From NCBI RefSeq assembly GCF_030144325.1, contig NZ_CP126307.1, forward strand, positions 4,244,001 through 4,308,000: 64,000 nucleotides of DNA, written 5' to 3'. The translations under genes and the position numbers were made by a program. The stretch comes from Bosea vestrisii. Lineage in GTDB: Bacteria > Pseudomonadota > Alphaproteobacteria > Rhizobiales > Beijerinckiaceae. The notes below the pieces were generated by a model, which was not told the origin of the DNA, did no database searches, and worked only from the letters and a program-made list of their open reading frames with translations. Below, one piece after another: positions 44,999-55,834 of this stretch. Position 1 is the first letter of the stretch. Each line of letters begins with the position of its first letter.

Positions 44999-45601
44999 TC
45001 AGCGCAACTGCGCCAGCCAGATGGTATGACCACCGCAATTGGGGTCCTCGACGACGTGCTCGATGACGCTAAAACCGTTCTCCTGCAGCAGGGAGCGATA
45101 TTCGGCCGGATCGAGGCTGGCATGGTAGAGCGGCTCGCCTTCGAAGCTGCCGATCGCCTCGCCATGGCTGGGACCGCTGGTGAAGAGCAATGCCGTGCCC
45201 TCGGTCGCATGCCCCCGGAACAGCGGGAAAATCCGCCGCTGATCGTCAGGGCGCAGATGAAAGAAGCTGTCCCAGGCGATCAGTCCGTCAAAGCGCCGTC
45301 CGAGCACGAGCAAGCGCATATCCACGACCTGCCAGACCTGCAGCGGAAAGCGCTCGCGGCAGAGCGCGATCAGCGGCTCTGACGAATCGATGCCGGTGAC
45401 CACGCAGCCGCGTTCGATCAGATGCCGGGCGATCGGCTCGCCCATGCCGCAGCCGATATCGAGCACCGATGGTGTCGCCGGCAGCAGTGACAGGAAGCGG
45501 TCGAGCCAGCGCGCCTCCATCAGCGACCGGCCGCGCTGCTGGTCGTAGGCGGTGGCATGACGCTCATAGAGTGAGACGATCGCGTCGGCGGGACTGGTCA
45601 T
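44999..45601 (-). CDS. Class I SAM-dependent methyltransferase
   Basis: A 200-residue Rossmann-fold methyltransferase (methyltransferase-11/25 type). Motif I is VLDIGCGMGEPIARHLIERG, followed by VTGIDSSEPLIALCRERF, and DGLIAWDSFFHLRPDDQRRIF is motif IV. The substrate is unknown; small-molecule type by size. The ATG at 45601 has AGAGG seven bases upstream and is preferred to the longer frame. The gene converges on the plus-strand unknown gene at 44991. Confidence 0.9.
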   Translation of the reverse strand: MTSPADAIVSLYERHATAYDQQRGRSLMEARWLDRFLSLLPATPSVLDIGCGMGEPIARHLIERGCVVTGIDSSEPLIALCRERFPLQVWQVVDMRLLVLGRRFDGLIAWDSFFHLRPDDQRRIFPLFRGHATEGTALLFTSGPSHGEAIGSFEGEPLYHASLDPAEYRSLLQENGFSVIEHVVEDPNCGGHTIWLAQLR

Positions 45602-45718
45602 CCGCCGACCTCTACGCGCCATCGCTCGCTAAGGCGAGCTTGTCAGCTTTCGGGTGGGAGACGCATGCTGACAGGACTAGCTTCGTGAGCATCACATTCA
45701 GATCGCGAGGATAGAAAG

Positions 45719-46705
45719 ATGAACGCTCACTCCAGCTTCCGAACTGCGATGAAACCGATCACCGTCTCCAATGCCGTGCTCGCCCGCGCCGCCGAGGCCA
45801 TGCCTTCGGAGGCCGATTTTCCGGCGGCCGCGCCCGGCTCGGATTACGATACGGTCCGCCGCATCCTCTCCTACATCACCAACAACTGGCGCCAGCAGCC
45901 GACAATCGAGGCGATCGCCGATGCAGCCGGCGCGACGCCGACCGACGTGCATCACCTGTTCCGGCGCTGGTGCGGGCTGACGCCTAAGGCCTTCCTACAG
46001 GCGATCACGCTCGACAACGCCAAGGGCCTGCTGGCCTCGTCCGCCAGCATCCTCGACACCAGTTTCGAGGTCGGGCTCTCCGGCCCTGGTCGCCTGCACG
46101 ATCTCTTCGTCACCCATGAGGCAATGTCGCCGGGCGAGTGGAAGACCGGCGGCGAGGGCCTGCGGCTGTCCTATGGCTTCCACATTTCGCCCTTCGGCGA
46201 AGCGCTGATCGTGGTGACTGAGCGCGGCCTCGCCGGTCTCGGCTGGGTCTCGAACACTCTCGATGGCGGCAAGGTCATCGGCGGCCGGGCCGAGGCACTG
46301 GCCGACATGATGCGGCGCTGGCCGCATGCGGACTACCGCTTCGATCCGCAGACGACGGCGCCCTATGCCAGCCGCATCTTCGAGCCGGGCAGTTGGTCGC
46401 CGCAGACGCCGCTGCGTGTCGTGCTGATCGGCACCGATTTCGAGGTCCGCGTCTGGGAGACGCTGCTACGCATTCCAGTCGGCTGCGCCACCACCTATGG
46501 CGACGTCGCCGGCCATATCGGCAAGCCCTCGGCGGCTCGCGCGGTCGGTGCGGCGGTCGGCAAGAATCCGATCTCTTTCGTCGTCCCCTGCCATCGCGTC
46601 ATCGGCAAGTCCGGCGCGCTCACCGGTTACCATTGGGGGCTGACGCGCAAGCGCGCCATCCTCGGCTGGGAGGCCGGGCAGGTCGCAGGCGACCAGGCGG
46701 CCTGA
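45719..46705 (+). CDS. Bifunctional AraC-type regulator/methylated-DNA--protein-cysteine methyltransferase (Ada-like)
   Basis: A 328-residue protein with an AraC helix-turn-helix (about residues 55-140; ATPTDVHHLFRRWCGLTPKAFLQAITL) and a C-terminal MGMT domain with the suicide cysteine in VVPCHRVIG (about 288-296). It lacks the N-terminal zinc/phosphotriester-repair domain of E. coli Ada, the usual form in this group. It repairs O6-methylguanine and probably activates its own gene. A palindromic intergenic repeat follows at 46713. Confidence 0.93.
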   Translation: MNAHSSFRTAMKPITVSNAVLARAAEAMPSEADFPAAAPGSDYDTVRRILSYITNNWRQQPTIEAIADAAGATPTDVHHLFRRWCGLTPKAFLQAITLDNAKGLLASSASILDTSFEVGLSGPGRLHDLFVTHEAMSPGEWKTGGEGLRLSYGFHISPFGEALIVVTERGLAGLGWVSNTLDGGKVIGGRAEALADMMRRWPHADYRFDPQTTAPYASRIFEPGSWSPQTPLRVVLIGTDFEVRVWETLLRIPVGCATTYGDVAGHIGKPSAARAVGAAVGKNPISFVVPCHRVIGKSGALTGYHWGLTRKRAILGWEAGQVAGDQAA

Positions 46706-46712
46706 GGGTTCC

Positions 46713-46753
46713 GTCTTTCCGGGGCGGCGCGTTAGCGCCGAGCCCGGAAAGAC
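46713..46753. repeat. Palindromic intergenic repeat, nested hairpins
   Basis: GTCTTTCCGGG (46713-46723) pairs perfectly with CCCGGAAAGAC (46743-46753), and inside them GGCGC/GCGCC pair around GTTA. The outer arms recur at 55835-55870, so this is a dispersed repeat. It may also end the ada-like transcript, although no U-tract follows. Confidence 0.75.
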
Positions 46754-46772
46754 GCGGTGGGTCGGACAGTCG

Positions 46773-47675
46773 CTATTGTGGAAGCGGAGCGGGCGCCGCC
46801 GCGGGCGGGGGCGCCCGTCTCGCCGTGGCCGGGCGCGGCTTGGCCGCTTCGGGCTTCGGCTCGGGCAGGCCGAGCCGGGAGCGGATCGAGGCAGCCCGCG
46901 CCTCGGTTACGCGGGCTCCGCAGAAGCCGTGCGAGCCCTCGCGCTGGAAGTCGCGGCAGATCTGCTCGCGCTCCGAGGAGAAGCCTGCCTGCTCGCGGGC
47001 AATGGATCTCTGCTCCGGCAGGTCGGCCTTCGCCGAGAGCACCCGAAAGCCGTCGCGGACTGCGGTTTCCGCCTGCTTGCGCTCAGCTTCGATGTCCTTG
47101 GCGCGGGCGGGAAGCGTGCGCGCATCCGGCCCCCAGACGCCGCGGGGGTCGATGCGGCAGGCGGCTGCTTCGATCACGCAAGGCTGCGTCGGCTCAAGCA
47201 CCAGGAAGGCACCGTCGAGTACGTCGAAGACGATCGGGCAGGCTGGTGCTTCAAGCTTGTAGCGCGCCAGCCCCGCCGGTTTGCCCAGCGAGGTCACCGG
47301 CACGGGTGCGTCGCCGAACGAGATCGCACAGGGCTCGACGAGATTGCTGGACTGGAAACCTTCGGCGCGCAACTTCAGGCCATAGCCACTGCCGGTCTTC
47401 TCCAGCGTTGCTTCGCCAAAGCCGCCATTCCGGCGCAAGGTCTTGCCGAGGATCGAGTCTTCGCCGGGAATCTTGATCGCCGGCATGGTGCGCGGGCGCG
47501 GCGTCGCCGGGCCGCCGACCGAGGCCGGCGCCGACTGCTGGGCGCCGGGCGCATTGAAGGGCTGGGCACCCGGCAACTGCAGAGGCTGCGCCAGAGCCCC
47601 ACTCGCAAGGCCGAGCCAAGCCAGCGCTGCGCCGACGGCGAGACGATGGGCTGTCGGGCGGCGAGTCGTGGTCAC
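46773..47675 (-). CDS. Hypothetical exported protein
   Basis: A 300-residue unknown secreted protein. The GTG at 47675 gives a clean signal peptide (VTTTRRPTAHRLAVGAALAWLGLASGALAQ); a longer GTG start at 47738 would hide it. A Pro/Gln/Ala-rich linker follows. Next comes a beta-rich middle domain with paired Cys (NLVEPCAISFG, EAPACPIVFDVLDGAFLVLEPTQPCVIEAAACRID). The C-terminal helical part has Cys pairs (REQICRDFQREGSHGFCGARVTEARAA), then a Pro/Ala tail. I recognise no family. It is probably periplasmic and disulfide-bonded. Confidence 0.72.
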   Translation of the reverse strand: MTTTRRPTAHRLAVGAALAWLGLASGALAQPLQLPGAQPFNAPGAQQSAPASVGGPATPRPRTMPAIKIPGEDSILGKTLRRNGGFGEATLEKTGSGYGLKLRAEGFQSSNLVEPCAISFGDAPVPVTSLGKPAGLARYKLEAPACPIVFDVLDGAFLVLEPTQPCVIEAAACRIDPRGVWGPDARTLPARAKDIEAERKQAETAVRDGFRVLSAKADLPEQRSIAREQAGFSSEREQICRDFQREGSHGFCGARVTEARAASIRSRLGLPEPKPEAAKPRPATARRAPPPAAAPAPLPQ

Positions 47676-47823
47676 GGCTGGTTCCCGTTGCGCAAGGTTC
47701 TTTTGAATGAATTGGCCGAGCTTGCTGCGCAAGAGCACGAAGGCAACACTTATCCAGAATGGTCAGTCCTGCGAATTCTGTGCAGGACACCGCTCAAAGC
47801 CGATTCTTAATCCGGCTCCGTGC

Positions 47824-47854
47824 CTTGCAAGCAGGGCGTCACCCTCCCTATATA
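47824..47854 (+). promoter_or_regulatory. Putative RpoH (heat-shock sigma) promoter of dnaK
   Basis: CTTGCA (47824-47829) and CCCTATAT (47846-47853) are 16 bases apart, close to the alphaproteobacterial sigma-32 pattern (CTTG ... CCTATAT). The dnaK start is 279 bases downstream of the -10, an unusually long leader with no ORF I can support in it. Assigned by pattern only. Confidence 0.5.
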
Positions 47855-48132
47855 CGCCGCCAAGCGATGGTTTTGACGACCATCGGACCGGATTGCGCCA
47901 GGCACGAGCACTGACATGCGAGCGCTGAAACGCAGGACCGGTCGATCTTTATTCTAACCGGCGGCCGAAACCGGGCCGGGGCAAAGCCTCGTTCCGCCAC
48001 TTCGCCGCCAGACGTGGATATCCCGGGTTCGTTCGCCGCGGAAGGTGGGGGCGATCCGGGGCCATGGGCCGGAGGACGGCGCCTTGTGCGCGGGCTTTCC
48101 GGCGATCTGCTAAATCGAAAGGGATCCCATCC

Positions 48133-50055
<1,923 letters not shown>

Positions 50056-50125
50056 GCGAGTTGAATTGCCGGAACGCAGGACACGCGTTCCGGCAAGAGG
50101 GCATATCGTGGCTCACCGTGCTCAA

Positions 50126-50635
50126 ATGAAACGATCTGGCATCGCGGTTATTGCTGCGATGCTTCCGTTATCCGGCTTCGCACAGTCGGAGAGGCCAGCA
50201 GCGTCTGAAAACGGTCAAGCCGCCCTGGTGAGTACTATTGAAGAAATTGGCCGCCTGCAAACCAGCCTAGTCAAGGTCTTGCAAAGCGCTGACGGTCGCG
50301 AAGCACTGAATCTCGTACGAAGCAGCCCGATTTTTGGAGGGGCTGGCAATCGTACTTTGCCTGCGTCCTGCCAAGATACGATCAACGGCTTAACTGGAGC
50401 ATTCACTGCGGTTGTCTTCGCATTGAATGCGCCCGTGAAGGGTAAAGGCCTCGGCGAAATGACCGGCGACGAACTGCGTTTTTCGACGGAGATGAGGCCG
50501 TCGCGTGAATGGCTGGAGGAGGCTTACAAGTCTGGCATTTCAACCTATCGGGCGAACGTCCAGGCTTGCTTTGAGCTCGGCGGCGTTGTCTTGACCAAGT
50601 TGTCCATGCCTGACCAGTTGCCGAGCAGCCAATAA
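50126..50635 (+). CDS. Hypothetical exported protein inserted between dnaK and dnaJ
   Basis: A 169-residue unknown protein. The ATG at 50126 opens a signal peptide (MKRSGIAVIAAMLPLSGFAQ); a GTG at 50108 is possible. The mature part is helical with two Cys (ASCQDTINGLTG and VQACFELGG), likely one disulfide. Its DNA is clearly lower in GC and richer in A/T-ending codons than dnaK and dnaJ, a sign of later acquisition. Its stop overlaps the dnaJ ATG (TAATG), so ribosomes finishing it can restart on dnaJ. No family recognised. Confidence 0.75.
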   Translation: MKRSGIAVIAAMLPLSGFAQSERPAASENGQAALVSTIEEIGRLQTSLVKVLQSADGREALNLVRSSPIFGGAGNRTLPASCQDTINGLTGAFTAVVFALNAPVKGKGLGEMTGDELRFSTEMRPSREWLEEAYKSGISTYRANVQACFELGGVVLTKLSMPDQLPSSQ

Positions 50636-51765
50636 TGTCGAAGCGCGACTATTACGAAATCCTCGGGGTCTCCCGGACGGTGACAGAGATCGAGCTCAAG
50701 GGCTCCTTCCGTAAGCTCGCCATGCAGCATCACCCGGACAAGAATCCGGGCGACAAGCAGGCTGAGATCAAGTTCAAGGAACTCAACGAGGCCTACCAGG
50801 TCCTCTCCGACGGCCAGAAGCGCGCGGCCTATGATCGTTATGGCCATCAGGCCTTCGAGAATGGCGGTGGCGGCGGTGGTCCGGCCGATATGTCGGACTT
50901 CATGTCCGACATCTTCGAATCCTTCTTCGGCGAGGGCCGTGGCCGTGGCCCGCGTGGCGCCAATGCCCGCGAGCGCGGCGCCGATTTGCGTTACAATCTC
51001 GAGATCGGCCTCGAAGACGCCTATGCTGGCAAGAACGAGACCATCCGTGTCCCGACCTCGATGGCCTGCGAGGTGTGCTCCGGCACAGGCGCCAAGGCGG
51101 GCTCGAAGTCGCGCCAGTGCCCGACCTGCGGCGGCCATGGCCGCGTCCGCGCCAGCCAGGGCTTCTTCTCGGTCGAACGCACCTGCCCGACCTGTGGTGG
51201 GCGCGGCGAGGTCATCGACGATCCCTGTACCGGCTGTCAGGGCGCCGGACGAGTCACGCGTGAGCGCTCGCTCTCGGTCAATATCCCGGCCGGCGTCGAG
51301 GACGGCACCCGCATCCGCCTCGCCGGCGAGGGCGAGGCCGGCTTGCGCGGCGGCCCAGCGGGCGATCTCTACATCTTCCTCTCGATCAAGCCACACGCGA
51401 TCTTCCAGCGCGACGGCGCCGACCTGTTCTGCCGGGTGCCTATCGGGCTGACCTCGGCGGCGCTGGGCGGCGAGATCGAGGTGCCGACACTGAACGGTGA
51501 AAAGGCCCGGGTGAAAATCCCCGAAGGCACCCAGACGGGCAAGCAATTCCGGCTCAAGGCCAAGGGCATGAGCGTGCTGCGCTCGCGCGAGATGGGCGAT
51601 CTCTACATCCAGGTCCTGGTCGAGACGCCGCAGAAGCTCACTGCCCGGCAGCGTGAGTTGCTGATGGAGTTCGAGCGTGAGAGCTCCGGCGCCACCCATC
51701 CGGAGACCGCCGGCTTCTTCGGTCGGGTCAAGGATTTCCTCGGCGGCCTTGGCGGCGCGGCCTGA
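50635..51765 (+). CDS. dnaJ: Molecular chaperone DnaJ (Hsp40)
   Basis: A 376-residue type I J-protein. The J-domain (residues 4-70) has the HPD motif in MQHHPDKNPG. A Gly-rich linker follows (NGGGGGGPADMSDF). Four zinc-finger CxxCxGxG repeats are present: CEVCSGTGAK, CPTCGGHGRV, CPTCGGRGEV and CTGCQGAGRV. The C-terminal substrate domain ends in FFGRVKDFLGGLGG. It stimulates the ATPase of DnaK. Translation probably depends on the upstream unknown gene, since its start overlaps that gene's stop and no separate strong ribosome site is visible. A terminator follows at 51778. Confidence 0.98.
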   Translation: MSKRDYYEILGVSRTVTEIELKGSFRKLAMQHHPDKNPGDKQAEIKFKELNEAYQVLSDGQKRAAYDRYGHQAFENGGGGGGPADMSDFMSDIFESFFGEGRGRGPRGANARERGADLRYNLEIGLEDAYAGKNETIRVPTSMACEVCSGTGAKAGSKSRQCPTCGGHGRVRASQGFFSVERTCPTCGGRGEVIDDPCTGCQGAGRVTRERSLSVNIPAGVEDGTRIRLAGEGEAGLRGGPAGDLYIFLSIKPHAIFQRDGADLFCRVPIGLTSAALGGEIEVPTLNGEKARVKIPEGTQTGKQFRLKAKGMSVLRSREMGDLYIQVLVETPQKLTARQRELLMEFERESSGATHPETAGFFGRVKDFLGGLGGAA

Positions 51766-51777
51766 GATCAAAAAGAC

Positions 51778-51804
51778 GGGCGCCTTGCGGCGCCCGCCTT
51801 TCTT
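51778..51804 (+). terminator. Rho-independent terminator after dnaJ
   Basis: GGGCGCC (51778-51784), loop TTGC, GGCGCCC (51789-51795), then a pyrimidine/T-rich run (GCCTTTCTTT). A perfect 7-bp GC stem directly after dnaJ. Confidence 0.85.
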
Positions 51805-51825
51805 TGATCGGAGGCAATCTTGCGG

Positions 51826-52017
51826 TCAGGCCTTGTCGATCACCTTCTTGACGGCGTCCTTGGTCTTGCCGACCGCCTGCTGGGCTTCGCCCTTGCGCTC
51901 CTGCGCGATGCCCTCGGCCTGCAGCCCGGGCTTGTCCAGCGCCTTGCCGGCGGCCTGTTTGACGTTGCCAGCGGCTTCGTTGGCCATGCCCTTGATCTTG
52001 TCGGTCGTGCTGCCCAT
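51826..52017 (-). CDS. CsbD family stress-response protein
   Basis: A 63-residue hydrophilic Lys/Ala/Gly-rich protein of the CsbD/YjbJ family (MGSTTDKIKGMANEAAGNVKQAAGKALDKPGLQAEG, GKTKDAVKKVIDKA). Family genes are induced by general stress in many bacteria; the molecular role is unknown. Length is standard. GAAAGCGTC lies before the start. It is isolated, facing the dnaJ terminator. Confidence 0.93.
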   Translation of the reverse strand: MGSTTDKIKGMANEAAGNVKQAAGKALDKPGLQAEGIAQERKGEAQQAVGKTKDAVKKVIDKA

Positions 52018-52106
52018 GGGACGCTTTCCTTCTCGATTGATGCGTAATCGACGCTTTGGCGCCGGTCCGCAGGGAGAACGTCACGGCTGAGCTTTGGTTC
52101 CGCCTC

Positions 52107-52928
52107 TCAGGCGGATGCGTTGGCCTCCGCGATCGCCCGCAGTGCCAGGCCCGTCGCTTCGTCGGCGGGGAAGAATGTCTCCAGCGCCAGCTCGGACAGC
52201 GTGACATCGACCGGCGTTCCGAACACCGTCGTGGTCGAGATCAGCGACAGCACACTCTCGCCCAGCCGCAATTGCAGCGGCACGACGATCGGCGGCTCCG
52301 CCTCTTCGTGTGATCGGCCCTTCGCGGTCGGAACAGCCGGGACAGGATAGCTCAGCAATTCGGTCAACAGCTCCGCCAGCAGCGGGTCGGCCGTGGCGCG
52401 AATCTGCTGGCGCAGCCGGGCGATCAGATGGCCGCGCCATTCGGCGAGGTTGACGATCGCCGGGGCGAGTCCGCGCGGATGCAGGCTGAGCCTGAGCACG
52501 TTGACCGGCGGGCGCAGCAAATCGGCGTCCTCGACCAGCGTCAGCAGCGGCGGGATCATCGCGTTCGCCGCGAGCAGGGTCCAATGCCTGTCGATCGCGA
52601 CGGCCGGGTAGGGCTCGTGCCCCTTGAGCAGCATGTCGATCGCGCTGCGCGCCGCCTGCAGGCTCGGATCCTCCAATGAGCGTTCGAGATAGACCGGGGC
52701 ATAGCCGGCCGAGAGCAGGAGCGCGTTGCGCTCGCGCAAGGGCACGCCGAGATGCTCGGCGAGGAGCAGGACCATGTCCCGGCTCGGCGCCGAGCGGCCG
52801 CTTTCGATGAAGCTGAGATGTTTCTGCGAGATCTCGGCCTCGAGGGCGAGATCGAGCTGGCTGAGACGGCGCAGTTGGCGCCAGTCGCGGATGAGATGCC
52901 CGATCACGGGCTGCTGATGCTTGTTCAT
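52107..52928 (-). CDS. XRE-family regulator with C-terminal MmyB-like ligand domain
   Basis: A 273-residue regulator: helix-turn-helix (about residues 12-65; LIRDWRQLRRLSQLDLALEAEISQKHLSFIESGRSAPSRDMVLLLAEHLGVPLRERN) followed by a MmyB-like (MLTR/PAS-type) domain from about 100 on (HEPYPAVAIDRHWTLLAAN). The family binds fatty acids or related ligands in characterised actinobacterial members. I chose the ATG at 52928, although no Shine-Dalgarno precedes it; the alternative at 52964 is TTG. The divergent gene at 53062 may be its target. Confidence 0.9.
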   Translation of the reverse strand: MNKHQQPVIGHLIRDWRQLRRLSQLDLALEAEISQKHLSFIESGRSAPSRDMVLLLAEHLGVPLRERNALLLSAGYAPVYLERSLEDPSLQAARSAIDMLLKGHEPYPAVAIDRHWTLLAANAMIPPLLTLVEDADLLRPPVNVLRLSLHPRGLAPAIVNLAEWRGHLIARLRQQIRATADPLLAELLTELLSYPVPAVPTAKGRSHEEAEPPIVVPLQLRLGESVLSLISTTTVFGTPVDVTLSELALETFFPADEATGLALRAIAEANASA

Positions 52929-53061
52929 AGGAGGCAAGCTAGCCGCAGCCGCGCCGCCATCCAATTACCTCTGGCTTAATCGACTGGCCGCCGGGCTTTC
53001 GTCAGCATGGCCTCCATCAGCAACCGCCCCGGCTGAGACGGGGCCGAACCGGAGAACGACC

Positions 53062-53484
53062 ATGGCCTTCATTCAGTCCTCGCGTTTCCTGCGCAATGCT
53101 CTCGCCCTCGATGCCGCCGCCTGCGCCGCGACCGGCCTGCTGCTCAGCTTCGGCGCAGGCTCGCTCTCCGGCCTGCTCGGCTTCCCGGTGGAGTTCCTGC
53201 GCGGTGCCGGCCTCGTGCTCCTGCCTTGCGCCGCCGCGCTAGCCTTCCTTGCCAGCCGGGTACGGCTGCCGCGGCTCGCGGTCTATGCCGTGATCGGCGT
53301 CAACATCCTCTGGGTTGCCGACAGTGTGCTGATCCTGGTCGCCGGCTGGTTCGCGCCGACCACGCTCGGCATCGCCTTCGTCCTGGCCCAGGCCGCGGCG
53401 GTGGCCGTCGTCACCGAGCTCGAGGTGATCGGCCTGAAGAAGTCGGTCACCGAGGCCACCGGAGCCGAAGCTGCGCTGCACTGA
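53062..53484 (+). CDS. Small integral membrane protein, unknown function
   Basis: A 140-residue protein with four predicted membrane spans (about 17-35, 46-67, 74-97, 102-124) and short loops. GGAGAACGACC precedes the ATG at 53062. The topology is like other small four-helix inner-membrane proteins in proteobacteria (SAM-independent DoxX-like size), but I see no family motif. It diverges from the XRE/MmyB-like regulator, so it may be regulated by it. Confidence 0.8.
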   Translation: MAFIQSSRFLRNALALDAAACAATGLLLSFGAGSLSGLLGFPVEFLRGAGLVLLPCAAALAFLASRVRLPRLAVYAVIGVNILWVADSVLILVAGWFAPTTLGIAFVLAQAAAVAVVTELEVIGLKKSVTEATGAEAALH

Positions 53485-53620
53485 CTGCTCGTGCCCCATG
53501 TCACGCCGCTGCGGCTCCCGCCGCGGCGGCGTTTGCTTTGCGACGGCTTGTCACGAAACTGTCGCCTGTGCTCACTAGCCGGAAGGCCTGCCTCCTCACC
53601 CCGCGGAACAGGACCGTCCC

Positions 53621-55822
53621 ATGCGCAAATCCCTCGTCCTTGCGGCTCTCGCGACGCTCCTCGCCGGCGGCACTGCACTCGCCGAGCCGACTTTCAACCG
53701 CATCGCCACCTTCCAGGTGCCGCTGAACCTGCCGGCCGACCGCGACGCGAAAAAGAAGACGGTCGCGGAGATCATCACCGCCAACGAGGCCGGAACGCTG
53801 CTCGCCTATACCGACGCCGAGCAGAAGGCGATCGGCCTCATCGACATCACCACGGCGAGCGCTCCCAAGCCCGCCGGCTTCATCCCGGTCGGTGGCGAGC
53901 CGACCTCGGTCGTCATCCTCGGCGAGCGCGCCTTTGCCGTCGTCGTCAGCTCCGGCGACAACTTCAAGGAGCCGGCCGGCCATCTCGCCACCATCGACCT
54001 GAAGACAAAGCAGGTTTCGGCGAAGTGCGAGCTCGGCGGCCAGCCGGATTCGATTACGCTGACCAAGGACAAGGGCAAGCTCGCCATCGCCATCGAGAAC
54101 GAGCGCGACGAGAAGCTCAACAAGGGTGACCTGCCGCAGCTCCCCGCCGGCAATCTCACGCTGGTTGGCATCAAGGGCGGCGAGGCCGATTGCGCCTCGA
54201 AACAGATCATCGACCTCACCGGCATCGCCGCTGTCGAGCCGAGCGATCCGGAGCCGGAATTCGTCGACGTCAATCAGGACGGCCTCGCCGTGGTGACGCT
54301 GCAGGAGAACAACCACCTCGCCGTGGTCGACACCAGGACCGGCAAGCTCGTCGCGCATTTCCCGGCTGGCACCGTCGATCTCACGAACATCGACAAGACC
54401 CGCGACGGCCAGATCAAGCCGGTCGAGGAGCTGAAGGGCGTGCGCCGCGAGCCCGATGCCGTGCGCTGGCTCGACAATGACCGCTTCGTCACCGCCAATG
54501 AGGGTGACTGGAAGGGCGGCTCGCGCGGGTTCACCATCTTCCGCAAGGACGGCACGGTCGAGTTCGACGCCGGCAATATGGTCGACCACATCGCCATCCG
54601 CCTCGGCCACTATCCGGAGCGCCGCTCGGCCGCCAAGGGCAGCGAGCCGGAGGGCATCGAGGTCGGCACCTATGGTGGCGAGCGCCTGTTCTTCGTCGGG
54701 CTGGAGCGCGCCTCGCTCGTCCTCGTCTTCAAGGATGAGGGGCCTAGCAAGGCTCCGCGCTATCTGCAGGCGCTGCCGGCGGGCATCGCGCCAGAGGGCC
54801 TGCTCGCCATTCCCCAGCGCAACCTCTTCGTCTCCGCCTCCGAGGCCGATCTCGGCGACAAGGGCGGGCCGCGTTCGGCCGTGACGATCTACGAGCGTAG
54901 TGAGGCCCCCATCACCTATCCGACCATCGTCTCGGCCGATGTCGATGGCGCGCCGCTTGGCTGGGGCGCGCTCTCCGGTCTTGCCGCGCATCCCGAGCTG
55001 CCGGGCCGGCTCTTCAGCGTCACCGACAGCGCCTATACGCCGTCGCGCATTCTTGAGATCGACGCGACGCAGAAGCCGGCGACTATCACCGGCGCGCTCA
55101 CCGTGACCAAGGACGGCAAGCCCGCTTCCTACGATCTCGAAGCGATTGCGACCCGCGCGGGTGGCGGCTTCTGGCTCGCGTCGGAGGGCGCGCCGGAGCA
55201 TAAGGAGAAGCCGACGCAGAACCTGCTGCTGCGCGTTTCGGCCAAGGGCGAGGTCGAGGAAGAGATCGCGCTTCCCGAGGAGTTCGCCGCCAAGGCGATC
55301 AGCCAGGGCTATGAGGGCGTCGCCGTCACTGGCTCCGGCCAGGACGAGACGGTCTGGATCGCAGTCCAGCGCGAGTGGAAGGACGATCCCAAGGGCAAGG
55401 TCAAGATCTTGACCTACAAGCCCTCTACCAAAAGCTGGGGCATCCTCCATTACCCGCTGACGGCTCCTGCTGCCGGCGCCTGGATGGGCCTGTCGGAGCT
55501 GACCTATCTCGGCGACGAGACGTTCGCGGTGATCGAACGCGACAACCTCTTCGGCGCCAAGGCGGTGAAGACGCTGGCGACCTTCTCGGTCAAGGGCGTG
55601 AAGCCGGCCCCGTTCGGCGCCTCCGAGATCCCGACGGTCGAGAAGAAACTGTTGCGCGACCTGACGCCCGATCTGATGAAGCTCGGGGGCTACGGGCTCG
55701 ACAAGGTCGAGGGTATGGCGGTCGACAAGGCCGGCGAGCTCTTCGTCGTCACCGATAATGACGGCGTCGACGACTCCTCCGGCGAGACCCAGTTCTTCGC
55801 CTTCGGCAAGCTCGCGAAGTAA
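53621..55822 (+). CDS. Exported esterase-like activity of phytase family protein
   Basis: A 733-residue secreted protein with signal peptide MRKSLVLAALATLLAGGTALA. The first ~400 residues look like a beta-propeller (repeats such as KTVAEIITANEAGTLLAYTDAEQKAIGLIDI, GGEPTSVVILG and NHLAVVDTRTGKLVAHFPAG). The second half carries the phytase-like domain (LSGLAAHPELPGRLFSVTDSAYTPSRILEID, YDLEAIATRAGGGFWLASEGAPEH, KVEGMAVDKAGELFVVTDNDGVDDSSGET). The Asp/Glu-rich strands suggest calcium or phosphate-ester binding. It is periplasmic; the substrate is unknown. No transport partner is adjacent. Confidence 0.9.
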   Translation: MRKSLVLAALATLLAGGTALAEPTFNRIATFQVPLNLPADRDAKKKTVAEIITANEAGTLLAYTDAEQKAIGLIDITTASAPKPAGFIPVGGEPTSVVILGERAFAVVVSSGDNFKEPAGHLATIDLKTKQVSAKCELGGQPDSITLTKDKGKLAIAIENERDEKLNKGDLPQLPAGNLTLVGIKGGEADCASKQIIDLTGIAAVEPSDPEPEFVDVNQDGLAVVTLQENNHLAVVDTRTGKLVAHFPAGTVDLTNIDKTRDGQIKPVEELKGVRREPDAVRWLDNDRFVTANEGDWKGGSRGFTIFRKDGTVEFDAGNMVDHIAIRLGHYPERRSAAKGSEPEGIEVGTYGGERLFFVGLERASLVLVFKDEGPSKAPRYLQALPAGIAPEGLLAIPQRNLFVSASEADLGDKGGPRSAVTIYERSEAPITYPTIVSADVDGAPLGWGALSGLAAHPELPGRLFSVTDSAYTPSRILEIDATQKPATITGALTVTKDGKPASYDLEAIATRAGGGFWLASEGAPEHKEKPTQNLLLRVSAKGEVEEEIALPEEFAAKAISQGYEGVAVTGSGQDETVWIAVQREWKDDPKGKVKILTYKPSTKSWGILHYPLTAPAAGAWMGLSELTYLGDETFAVIERDNLFGAKAVKTLATFSVKGVKPAPFGASEIPTVEKKLLRDLTPDLMKLGGYGLDKVEGMAVDKAGELFVVTDNDGVDDSSGETQFFAFGKLAK

Positions 55823-55834
55823 GGGGCGTCTGCC

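Noticed and set aside
53501..55450. 649-codon frame antisense to the phytase-like gene
   Set aside because: Low-complexity shadow frame; the sense strand has a signal peptide and recognisable domain.
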